From Methanoregula sp. (GTDB lineage: Archaea; Halobacteriota; Methanomicrobia; Methanomicrobiales; Methanospirillaceae), in NCBI RefSeq assembly GCF_002835825.1, contig NZ_PIZH01000128.1, positions 1 to 5,614 of the forward strand: 5,614 nucleotides of DNA, read 5' to 3'. The notes under the pieces are model-generated. The model saw nothing but the letters and a program-made list of their open reading frames with translations, ran no database searches and had not been told where the DNA came from. The position numbers were made by a program, and so were the translations under genes. Shown here in pieces: positions 1 through 5,614 of the stretch (position 1 is its first letter; each line of letters starts with the position of its first letter).

Positions 1-963
1 AGCCGTGACAGCAATATCAAAGGATTTCCCCCCGTGCAGGACGGGCTTTTTCAGGGGTGGGGACACTGCAGGGGTAGGCCGGTCATCCCCACCGGATCCC
101 AGCGCCATGAGCAGGGCAGGATCAGCAAGGGTCGATGCCTCGCGGGCGAGCCGTTCCCGCTGACGGTTGACTTCTGCTGAGACCGGCTCAAGCAGCTCGG
201 CTATCGCGTCCCAGTCAATATCCGATTCCTGGTCGTACCTGAGCGCTTCGGGGGTCCGGTTCAGGAGCGACTCAAACTCCTCAAGCTCGCACTCCTCATA
301 GCAGGCGGAAAGTGCCGACAGGATCTCCTTTACGCCGACATCCTTGTTGAAATGGGCCACCACATGAGGGGCCACCAGCTGGACGATCTCTGCGTCAAAA
401 ACAGGTTTAGGGAACTTCTGGCCGAACCGGGTGGCAATGAACGAGAGCTCCTTCAGAACCGAACGCCAGTCCCGGTCTGTCCCCAGTCGTTTCTGTATGA
501 TCGTGGCAAGAGGGGTTGCGAGAGCATCGATAAGGGGGCGGTCCACGTCGTATAATCCCGCGGCCGCTGCGTCACGCATCTCTTCGATCACGTTCGAGAA
601 TGTTGCAAGGAGCATCAGGTAATTCGGAATAATGCCCTGTTTTTTGATGAGACGATACATTTTTTCCAGGTCATCGAGGAACAGGAGGAGGTCAGAACAG
701 AGCCGGGAACGGACAGACACGCTGGCTTCGCTTTCACCAGACCGCCCCTGCTCCGTCTTGAGCACATCGCATTTTTCGGCAAGGAACCGGCGGGCAGGGC
801 GAAGATCCTGCTCTTCCACAACAAGAATGCCCTTGGTATACAGTTCCAGAAATGCGTGGATAGCCTGCCGCCTGGCGGTATCATGGACCTGGTAATATTT
901 CAGGCAATAATCATGGTATGTGGTATAATCAGATTCATTAAATTGGATCTGAATTTTTTCCAT
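1..963 (-). CDS. Unrecognised soluble helical protein, 3'-truncated by window edge
   Basis: I do not recognise this protein and assign no function. The minus-strand frame from the ATG at 963-961 stays open for 321 codons to position 1, so the C-terminus lies outside the window. The product is charged, with no signal peptide or membrane segment. It appears mainly alpha-helical, with amphipathic stretches around residues 26-45, 88-135, 143-182, 208-235 and 250-290. A low-complexity Gly/Pro-rich stretch at about 289-312 looks like a linker to a further domain. The first residues are MEKIQIQFNE. Only a weak Shine-Dalgarno-like GGATT precedes the ATG, with 7 bases between. The frame stays open upstream to a stop at 1254-1252 with no ATG, so a longer GTG- or TTG-started form cannot be excluded, but that extension reads less like protein. 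The gene is divergent from the MoxR operon. That the frame is coding is well supported by its length; the function is unknown. Confidence 0.8.
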   Translation of the reverse strand, partial: MEKIQIQFNESDYTTYHDYCLKYYQVHDTARRQAIHAFLELYTKGILVVEEQDLRPARRFLAEKCDVLKTEQGRSGESEASVSVRSRLCSDLLLFLDDLEKMYRLIKKQGIIPNYLMLLATFSNVIEEMRDAAAAGLYDVDRPLIDALATPLATIIQKRLGTDRDWRSVLKELSFIATRFGQKFPKPVFDAEIVQLVAPHVVAHFNKDVGVKEILSALSACYEECELEEFESLLNRTPEALRYDQESDIDWDAIAELLEPVSAEVNRQRERLAREASTLADPALLMALGSGGDDRPTPAVSPPLKKPVLHGGKSFDIAVTA

Positions 964-1200
964 CAGATATAATCCGCAATTCTGGTATTCAACTGTTTTG
1001 GTATTTCCGCCGACCTGATTCTCTCTCGTAAACGGAGTGATCCGGAAGCGATCGTTCCATAGATAAATACCGAGAAGAAATACCCAGGTGGCGCCGGCAT
1101 TGTCAACAACGGACCAGGAGTATTGGCGTGAATGCCTGAACGGAGATGGCGAGTGCCCGGAGCACAGGGACAATAATTCCGGGTGAGACAAGCGGTTTTT

Positions 1201-1216
1201 CTGGTACAGGTACCAG
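1201..1216. repeat. Perfect 7-bp inverted repeat with 2-base centre
   Basis: CTGGTAC at 1201-1207 is followed by AG and then its exact reverse complement GTACCAG at 1210-1216. The short spacer and symmetry suit a dimeric regulator's operator better than an RNA hairpin, which would need a larger loop. It lies about 160 bases before the rightward TATA box and about 240 bases before the leftward start codon, so it could serve either gene. The operator role is inferred; the symmetry is directly visible. Confidence 0.4.
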
Positions 1217-1235
1217 CAGAGTATCGGATTCTGCT
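1215..1235. repeat. 6-bp inverted repeat with 9-base loop, overlapping the preceding dyad
   Basis: AGCAGA at 1215-1220 pairs with TCTGCT at 1230-1235 across nine bases. It shares its first two bases with the end of the dyad at 1201-1216, so in RNA the two stems could not both form completely. A 6-bp stem could occur by chance, and no U-tract follows, so this is not called a terminator. Confidence 0.3.
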
Positions 1236-1362
1236 CTCGGCACACCGGGTTTCATGGATGAAGATCGACTTTTTCCTCGAAGCAGCAACAACCATTGCCC
1301 GGGGTTATCATTGCGTGCAGAATATTCGTTCACCAGTACAGAAACGATCCTATTGAAACCCG

Positions 1363-1370
1363 CATATAAA
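1363..1370 (+). promoter_or_regulatory. Archaeal TATA box of the rightward operon
   Basis: CATATAAA at 1363-1370, followed by an A-rich run, is a strong match to the archaeal TATA element. Transcription would be expected to start about 25 bases downstream, around 1388-1395, giving a leader of roughly 25 bases before the ATG at 1418. Immediately downstream, ATATCC occurs twice (1384-1389 and 1392-1397), close to the expected start site. This is the only good promoter candidate directly ahead of the operon. Confidence 0.65.
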
Positions 1371-1401
1371 AAGAAAATTACCTATATCCCAATATCCAAA
1401 A

Positions 1402-1408
1402 GGATGAT
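1402..1408 (+). promoter_or_regulatory. Ribosome binding site supporting the start at 1418
   Basis: GGATGAT resembles the archaeal GGTGAT Shine-Dalgarno core with one extra base, and lies 9 bases before the ATG. The GGAT half is also the right arm of a small dyad, ATCC-AAAA-GGAT at 1394-1405, which could partly hide it in RNA. Confidence 0.45.
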
Positions 1409-1417
1409 TGCGTACTC

Positions 1418-1678
1418 ATGAAGAAGAAAGACCTCGCCATCATTGTCATCGCTGTCTGGCTGGTTGTCATAACCCTCTTCATGCTCCTTGCCGCACGGAT
1501 CGATCTTGAGATATTCTTCGTCCTCTGGCTGATCGGCCTGCTTGTCATTGTCGAACTGATGGACACGCGGTTCTCCCTGCCACCCTACATGCGGTACCTC
1601 AAGTACGTGGTGGCTGCAGGCATCCTCCTCTTCGGGTGCATTGTTGCGCTGAAAGTCATGGAGATCCTTTCCCGATGA
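1418..1678 (+). CDS. Small three-helix membrane protein, first gene of the operon
   Basis: This 86-residue protein has three predicted membrane segments, at about residues 6-26, 29-48 and 60-82. It starts with a basic MKKKD and ends in a short polar tail. A loop between the second and third helices contains DTRFSLPPYMRY. I see no catalytic motif and do not recognise a named family. Position as first gene, directly behind the TATA box and sharing an ATGA overlap with the DUF4129 gene, suggests a small membrane subunit or assembly factor of the MoxR-associated complex; that role is inferred only from context. The start is set by the ATG at 1418, with GGATGAT nine bases upstream. The stop TGA at 1676-1678 overlaps the next gene's ATG at 1675, which points to translational coupling. 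That the gene is real is likely, since a clear hydrophobic pattern coincides with promoter and ribosome binding site. Confidence 0.85.
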   Translation: MKKKDLAIIVIAVWLVVITLFMLLAARIDLEIFFVLWLIGLLVIVELMDTRFSLPPYMRYLKYVVAAGILLFGCIVALKVMEILSR

Positions 1679-3480
1679 ACGCGAAAACCCGGTACGCGGT
1701 ATTTTTCCTGCTCGTGGTTGCACTACTCGTGGCACTGGCCCTGACGATCCCGTCACCCCTGCTCTACACGCTTGAAGAGGACTCCTTCCCGTCCCCGTTT
1801 CATCAGAACACCGATGTTCTGAAACACCTGGCAACCAACAGCACGGACGACATCGTGCCGGAGATCCAGGAATTTGTCGACTTTACCGGCCCGCTCTCGC
1901 TCTCCATCCGGGTCCACGATGTCGAACAGGCGCGACGGGATTTTGAGAGGTTCCAGAACAGTCACGGTTCGCTGAAGAACCTTATCGTGAAGCTGGACAT
2001 GAACGAGAGCGAGATCCAGGAACTGGAACGGAACACGGCCCTCCAGAAGGAAATCCTCGATACCCTCCTCAACACAACCATCTCCTTAGACGAGCTCCAG
2101 GTGATGGAGATCCAGTACCACAGCGAGAACAACCAGGACATGCTCACCACGATCCGTCTCCGGGGGGAAGAGCTGCGGAAAAAAGTCCGGGGCATGGGTG
2201 CACGGTACCAGAATGCAACGGAACGTGTGGCCGAGAGTGGCAGGAAACTCGGCATCAACATGACGAAGAACCAGGAGAGCCAAAGCACGGTCAACCAGAT
2301 TATCGAACGGATTGAACATCCGGAAGCCGAGGCGCTGCTCAGGGTCGATACCTCGCTTGTTCCCGGTGACGACCGCATCTCCCTCTTCCTCCGCCCGGAT
2401 ACGGGAAAATACCGCGAAGTAATCGAGTACATGGGGATCTCGCTCTCCCTCCAGGGCAATGTCACGCGCCGCGAGGGGGGAAAACAGATCATCCTGTACA
2501 TGGATGACGTGCCGTTCTCCACGGTGACCACGGACAGTTTCGGGTATTATAACACAAAGATTCCCCTGGAACGCGTCATTTCCGGGACACATACGGTCTA
2601 TTCCCGCTCCCCCACGTCGCGCTCAGTGAACCGTACGCTGACCGTGGAACAGGTACCCTCCGCGACAACCCTCTCGGTGAGCCATACCAACAGGAGCACA
2701 ATTGTCAACTGTTCCGGTGCGGTCATGGCCAATTTTCCCGTCCGCTCTGCCTCGGTCGAGATTGTCTGGGATGAGACGCACGTGCTGGTCACCAAGACCG
2801 ACAGCCGGGGATGGTTCATGAAAGAGATCGAACTTCCCCCGGGAAGGCACACGATCCTTGCACGGTTCAATGGAGCGGGCTACCCGATCGACCCGTCAGC
2901 TAGTGCACCGCAGGTCATCGAGATCTCCCTTATCCCCAGAACCGGTGACGAGCTGGAACTCTGGGACATCCTTCTCGTCATCTGTGCCATTGCAATCCTT
3001 GCAGGATTTGTAAAAATTACGCTGTATTACATCCAGCGGATGACCCGGAAGATCGAGGCCCGTGCAGAAAAAACCGGGGAGGTTCCCGCAGGTACCAGCG
3101 GTTCTTTGGAAGATTCAGACAGCGATCTGCCGGCCCGGCCTGCCGACACCAGCGAACTGATGGATCCGGATAACGAGACAATCATCGCGTATTACTCCCG
3201 CCTGTTGGAGGAAAAAGGGCTGAAGGCGGCATCCTGGCGGGTGTACCAGCAGCTGGCGGCACGGGTTGCCCGCGACCAGGAGATCCGCCGCCACCGTACC
3301 CTGACAGCACGCGAGATCTCCCGCAGCTGCAAGGGTAAACCCTACTGTCGCCCGTTCGCCCGGTTCATCGCCGTGTACGAACGAATCCGGTACGGCGGCA
3401 TCGTATCGGTAAAGGATCAGACCGTTTTCGAGACGGCCCTGCATACCACGGATGAACAGATGGAGGGTGGTCGCCATTAG
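1675..3480 (+). CDS. Bitopic membrane protein: coiled coil, two Ig-like repeats, cytosolic DUF4129-like tail
   Basis: This 601-residue protein has a membrane segment at about residues 7-26, a large external region to about 427, a second membrane segment at about 428-453 and a cytosolic tail. The external part holds a long helical, coiled-coil-rich stretch (about 80-215) followed by two similar beta-rich modules (about 257-325 and 342-418), each with a T-D-S-x-G turn (286-290 and 375-379), as in Ig-like or carboxypeptidase-regulatory-like folds. Nine N-x-S/T sequons fall in the external region, consistent with a glycosylated surface protein. The tail at about 500-585 resembles DUF4129: an N-terminal helix, then TAREI (544-548) and YERIRYGG (568-575). 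DUF4129 commonly ends transglutaminase-like proteins in MoxR loci, but no transglutaminase domain is visible. I chose the ATG at 1675 (GGAGAT nine bases upstream, ATGA overlap) over an ATG at 1636 because it places the hydrophobic segment at the N-terminus. Its substrate is unknown. Confidence 0.88.
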   Translation: MNAKTRYAVFFLLVVALLVALALTIPSPLLYTLEEDSFPSPFHQNTDVLKHLATNSTDDIVPEIQEFVDFTGPLSLSIRVHDVEQARRDFERFQNSHGSLKNLIVKLDMNESEIQELERNTALQKEILDTLLNTTISLDELQVMEIQYHSENNQDMLTTIRLRGEELRKKVRGMGARYQNATERVAESGRKLGINMTKNQESQSTVNQIIERIEHPEAEALLRVDTSLVPGDDRISLFLRPDTGKYREVIEYMGISLSLQGNVTRREGGKQIILYMDDVPFSTVTTDSFGYYNTKIPLERVISGTHTVYSRSPTSRSVNRTLTVEQVPSATTLSVSHTNRSTIVNCSGAVMANFPVRSASVEIVWDETHVLVTKTDSRGWFMKEIELPPGRHTILARFNGAGYPIDPSASAPQVIEISLIPRTGDELELWDILLVICAIAILAGFVKITLYYIQRMTRKIEARAEKTGEVPAGTSGSLEDSDSDLPARPADTSELMDPDNETIIAYYSRLLEEKGLKAASWRVYQQLAARVARDQEIRRHRTLTAREISRSCKGKPYCRPFARFIAVYERIRYGGIVSVKDQTVFETALHTTDEQMEGGRH

Positions 3481-4354
3481 GTATGCTTCATGGATCGCCG
3501 GGGGCGTCTTTATTGCGGCCCTTGTTCTCCTCTTCCTGCACCTCTCGGCCAATGATCTGGAGTTCTCGCGGTACAATACCGGCTGGAACGGGGCATCGGC
3601 GTTCTTCTCCGACCTCCCCCGCGACAGGACAATCGAGGTCTTCAATCCCGCTATCCTCGAAAAACAGCCGGGAAACGCGACACTCCTGGTTATTGCGCCG
3701 TACCGGATGCCAACGGAACAAGAGATAGCCGGGTACAAGGCATTCCTTGCCGCAGGGCATACGCTCTTCCTTGCCGATGACTTCGGGGCCGGCAATGAAA
3801 TCCTGGCCGGGATCGGCAGCAGGATAACAATCAATCCCGTAAACATCTCAAGTCTCGACCGCCAGTATGCAGACCCCTACATGGTCATTGCGTACCGGAC
3901 ACAGAACGAGGGCCCCTTTGTCATGCCCCCGGATTTGACACTGAATGGTGCGGCGCTGCTCGAGGGGGGAACACCGCTTGTCCTCACATCCGTCATGAGC
4001 TGGGCTGACCGCAATGCGAACAACCGGCTCAACACCGGCGAGGAGATGGGCACCCTGCCGGTGATGGTCCAGGAATCTGTCGGACCCGGCAGACTGGTTG
4101 TCCTGTCCGATCCCAGCATCTTTGTCAACACGATGTATGTCCAGCCGGAGAACGGGAACAACCGGGCGTTGATTCACCACATCATCAACGCGGATAGTAC
4201 CCTGCTCATCGACCAGATGAATTCCCGAACCGCAGATGCGAAAGGATTAAGCGGGATTCTTCATGTAGTAAGAAATACAGGAATTATAGAAATTTTCATA
4301 TTCTGCCTTCTGATACTGGGAGCAGCATGGGCCTGGAGAAAGAAGGCATTTTAG
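3452..4354 (+). CDS. DUF4350-like membrane-anchored surface protein
   Basis: This 300-residue protein has a basic N-terminus, a membrane segment at about 12-31, an external domain, and a second membrane segment at about 278-295 ending in RKKAF. The external part matches the general pattern of DUF4350: an NxGWNGASAFF start (42-52), a beta strand LLVIAPYRMPT (78-88), a helix and AGHTLFLADDFG (101-112), then a late LVVLSDPSIFVN (215-226). The fold is probably glutamine-amidotransferase-like (Rossmann-type), but I see no catalytic Cys-His-Glu triad, so it is more likely a binding module. Residues 186-197 (DRNANNRLNTGE) have EF-hand-like spacing and may bind calcium. The ATG at 3452 overlaps the upstream gene by 29 bases and has no clear Shine-Dalgarno site, while a strong GGAGGGTGG lies just downstream at 3462-3470, so the start is uncertain. 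DUF4350 genes are frequent neighbours of MoxR and DUF58 genes. The family call is from pattern memory, not a search. Confidence 0.82.
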   Translation: MNRWRVVAIRYASWIAGGVFIAALVLLFLHLSANDLEFSRYNTGWNGASAFFSDLPRDRTIEVFNPAILEKQPGNATLLVIAPYRMPTEQEIAGYKAFLAAGHTLFLADDFGAGNEILAGIGSRITINPVNISSLDRQYADPYMVIAYRTQNEGPFVMPPDLTLNGAALLEGGTPLVLTSVMSWADRNANNRLNTGEEMGTLPVMVQESVGPGRLVVLSDPSIFVNTMYVQPENGNNRALIHHIINADSTLLIDQMNSRTADAKGLSGILHVVRNTGIIEIFIFCLLILGAAWAWRKKAF

Positions 4355-4358
4355 GTGA
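4353..4358 (+). promoter_or_regulatory. Ribosome binding site that decides the MoxR start
   Basis: AGGTGA sits 4 bases before the ATG at 4363 and overlaps the TAG stop of the preceding gene. It matches the archaeal GGTGAT core. This favours 4363 over the in-frame ATG at 4327, which lies inside the upstream gene and has no such site. Confidence 0.6.
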
Positions 4359-4362
4359 AAGG

Positions 4363-5472
4363 ATGGATCATAGCAACCTTGAGAAGAAAATTGTCGATAT
4401 GTCCCGGAAAACCGGGCGGGAAGGAACCGGAAAATCCCCGGGTGCCGCACCCTTCCCTGATGATACGGGCAGCGTGCGAAAAGAACCTTCCGGCCGGATT
4501 TCCCTTCCCGAACTGAAAAAGGAGGTTGACGAGATCTCCGGCCTTGCAGCCATCATCAACGAGAGACTGAACGAATTCGTTGTCGGGAACCATGACGTCA
4601 TTGACCTGATCCTTCTTGCCCTCTTAAACGAGGGGCATATCCTTGTTGAAGGGGTGCCGGGGACTGCGAAAACCACCATCGCAAAATCCATCGCCCTCCT
4701 GACCGGTTGCAGCTTCAACCGTATCCAGGGAGCCATCGATCTCCAGCCTGCGGATATGCTTGGCGTAAGGATCTACGACCAGTACAAAAAGGAGTTTGTC
4801 CTCCGGAAGGGACCGGTCTTTACCAACATTCTCCTTGCCGACGAGATCAACCGTATCAACCCGAAATCGCAGAGCGCTTTTATCGAGGCAATGAGCGAAC
4901 GCCAGGTCACCCTGGACGGGATCACCATGCCAATGCAGTCGCCGTTCTGCGTCATCGCCACGCAGAACCCCCATGAATTCGAGGGGACATTCCCGCTTAT
5001 TGAAGTCCAGCGCGACCGGTTCATGTTCTCCATCCGTTCCGATTACTTAAGCCCGGATGAGGAACTCAGCATCATCCGGCGCGCCAATGAGGGCATGCTC
5101 CAGTGGGAGACCTATTCCCATTCGCTCACCCCCCTCCTCACTCCGCAGGCCCTCAAACATTACATCCAGGTGATCCGGCAGGTCTCCATCGAAGAGCCGG
5201 TCCTCCGGTACATCCGCGACATTGTGGTCGCAACACGGACACACCCCGACATCGAACTCGGGGGCTCGTCCCGTGCCTCGCTTGCCCTGATCAATGGCGG
5301 CAAAGCACTTGCTGCACTGAACAACCGCACCTACGTCATTCCTGACGACATCAAACAGGTGTCCCGGGCAGCACTCACGCACCGGATCATCCTCTCGCGC
5401 GACGCGGAAGTCGAAGGGATCACCCGGGGACAGGTGCTGGACGAAATTCTCTCAAAAATCGAGGTTCTCTGA
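4363..5472 (+). CDS. MoxR-family AAA+ ATPase
   Basis: This 369-residue cytosolic protein carries the full MoxR signature. Walker A is GVPGTAKT (97-104), Walker B is ILLADEIN (156-163), sensor 1 is ATQNP (199-203), and the arginine-finger region is EVQRDRFMF (214-222). The lid region follows, with a sensor-2-type GGSSRAS (300-306). MoxR ATPases act as ring-forming, chaperone-like remodelers of partner proteins, commonly DUF58/VWA proteins. A polar, probably disordered N-terminal extension of about 45 residues precedes the core and is longer than in typical MoxR proteins. The family usually reads EAQLDRF and GASPRA where this protein has EVQRDRF and GGSSRA; these look like divergence rather than loss, since the key Arg residues remain. 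The start at 4363 is set by AGGTGA four bases upstream, leaving 8 bases after the DUF4350 stop. Sitting between the DUF4350 gene and a DUF58-like frame, it is the likely motor of the system. Confidence 0.95.
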   Translation: MDHSNLEKKIVDMSRKTGREGTGKSPGAAPFPDDTGSVRKEPSGRISLPELKKEVDEISGLAAIINERLNEFVVGNHDVIDLILLALLNEGHILVEGVPGTAKTTIAKSIALLTGCSFNRIQGAIDLQPADMLGVRIYDQYKKEFVLRKGPVFTNILLADEINRINPKSQSAFIEAMSERQVTLDGITMPMQSPFCVIATQNPHEFEGTFPLIEVQRDRFMFSIRSDYLSPDEELSIIRRANEGMLQWETYSHSLTPLLTPQALKHYIQVIRQVSIEEPVLRYIRDIVVATRTHPDIELGGSSRASLALINGGKALAALNNRTYVIPDDIKQVSRAALTHRIILSRDAEVEGITRGQVLDEILSKIEVL

Positions 5473-5475
5473 GTT

Positions 5476-5607
5476 TTGCAGCTGAGACGATGCACGCCGG
5501 GGATCTGTCTTGTCATGCTCCTGCTAATTTCCGGCGCACTGGCACTCGATTACCCGCCGCTCCCCCTTTCCGCGAGCGCGCTTGCCATCGCCTTGTTTGG
5601 GCAATAA
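5476..5607 (+). CDS. Probable N-terminus of a DUF58-type membrane protein, interrupted by TAA
   Basis: From a TTG at 5476 the frame encodes 43 residues, starting LQLRRCTPGICLV, with two hydrophobic segments at about 9-24 and 30-43 separated by a short polar/Pro turn, then TAA at 5605-5607. A basic N-terminus with an R-x-T-x-G-type motif followed by a tight helical hairpin is the usual opening of DUF58 proteins, and DUF58 is the expected gene after MoxR. GAGGT at 5461-5465 gives a plausible ribosome binding site 10 bases upstream, and only 3 bases separate this start from the MoxR stop. Both other forward frames are open across the TAA to the window end, so a one-base frameshift (sequencing error or real mutation) near the GGG at 5599-5601 could restore a longer protein. 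Otherwise it is a complete 43-residue membrane peptide. The family identity is inferred mostly from context, as the diagnostic DUF58 core is outside the window. Confidence 0.5.
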   Translation: MQLRRCTPGICLVMLLLISGALALDYPPLPLSASALAIALFGQ

Positions 5608-5614
5608 TCCGTTT

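Larger units (their letters stand above)
964..1417. promoter_or_regulatory. Divergent intergenic region between the left-edge gene and the MoxR operon
   Basis: This stretch of about 450 bases separates the two divergent genes. Several short frames cross it on both strands, but none has a convincing ribosome binding site, hydrophobicity pattern or codon use like the neighbours. What I can support is a TATA box for the rightward operon near 1363-1370, two abutting inverted repeats at 1201-1235, and a Shine-Dalgarno-like sequence before 1418. On the minus strand, positions 1062-1069 read TATTTATC, a weak TATA-like match that could serve the leftward gene with a leader of about 75 bases; this is tentative. 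I see no tRNA, rRNA or CRISPR repeat here. Confidence 0.6.

Noticed and set aside
1129..1136. GGCGTGAATGCC-like hairpin near 1125-1137 as a terminator
   Set aside because: The stem is only about 3-5 pairs, there is no following T-run on either strand, and no gene ends nearby.
963..1295. Minus-strand 110-codon frame across the intergenic region
   Set aside because: It is rich in Arg, Cys and Thr without domain-like pattern, has no ribosome binding site, crosses the dyad cluster and ends at the start codon of the left-edge gene in another frame; it looks like chance.
1146..1421. Plus-strand 91-codon frame ending at the operon start
   Set aside because: It runs through the TATA box and leader of the operon, is Ser/Thr-rich with no recognisable pattern, and lacks a ribosome binding site.
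1636..1674. Upstream ATG start for the DUF4129 protein
   Set aside because: It would add 13 polar residues before the membrane segment, lies well inside the previous gene, and the ATG at 1675 has a GGAGAT site and a classic ATGA overlap.
1962..2592. Long minus-strand frames (168 and 189 codons) inside the DUF4129 gene
   Set aside because: They are antisense shadows of a strongly supported 601-codon gene with a coherent domain order; the translations are Ser/Arg-biased and lack motifs.
3115..3846. Minus-strand 243-codon frame opposite the DUF4129 and DUF4350 genes
   Set aside because: It lies antisense to two well-supported genes, spans their junction, and its composition is that expected from the reverse strand of GC-rich codons.
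4327..4362. Upstream ATG start for the MoxR protein
   Set aside because: It lies inside the DUF4350 gene without a ribosome binding site, whereas AGGTGA precedes the ATG at 4363.

Overview
The window looks like part of a methanogenic archaeon's chromosome, most likely a Methanomicrobiales-type euryarchaeon. The evidence is a clear archaeal TATA element ahead of the main operon, GGAG/GGTGA-type ribosome binding sites, moderately GC-rich codon use, a large membrane-anchored protein with many N-glycosylation sequons, and a MoxR/DUF4129/DUF4350 gene set of a kind common in methanogens. The taxonomic assignment is an inference; no rRNA or other marker gene is present.

Layout. Positions 963 to 1 (minus strand) hold the first 321 codons of a soluble, mostly helical protein that I do not recognise; it runs off the left edge. 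Positions 964-1417 are a divergent intergenic region of about 450 bp with two abutting inverted repeats and a TATA box near its right end. From 1418 onward everything points right in one compact operon: an 86-residue three-helix membrane protein (1418-1678); a 601-residue bitopic protein with coiled-coil and Ig-like repeats outside and a DUF4129-like domain inside (1675-3480); a 300-residue DUF4350-like protein anchored at both ends (3452-4354); a MoxR-family AAA+ ATPase (4363-5472); and the apparent N-terminus of a DUF58-type membrane protein (from 5476). Genes overlap or lie 3 to 8 bases apart, so co-transcription and translational coupling are likely.

How the genes may work together. MoxR ATPases are typically encoded with DUF58 (VWA-like) proteins and with DUF4129-tailed membrane proteins, and are thought to remodel or activate partner complexes. 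Here the ATPase would act in the cytosol, DUF58 and the small protein in the membrane, and the DUF4129 and DUF4350 proteins would expose large domains on the cell surface. The DUF4129 protein lacks the transglutaminase domain often found in this gene neighbourhood; a coiled coil and two Ig-like repeats occupy the external position instead. The job is therefore plausibly structural or sensory at the envelope, but no substrate can be read from the sequence.

The most notable points are this transglutaminase-free architecture, an EF-hand-like loop in the DUF4350 protein, an unusual start region for that gene, and an in-frame TAA that cuts the DUF58-like reading frame after 43 codons near the right edge.
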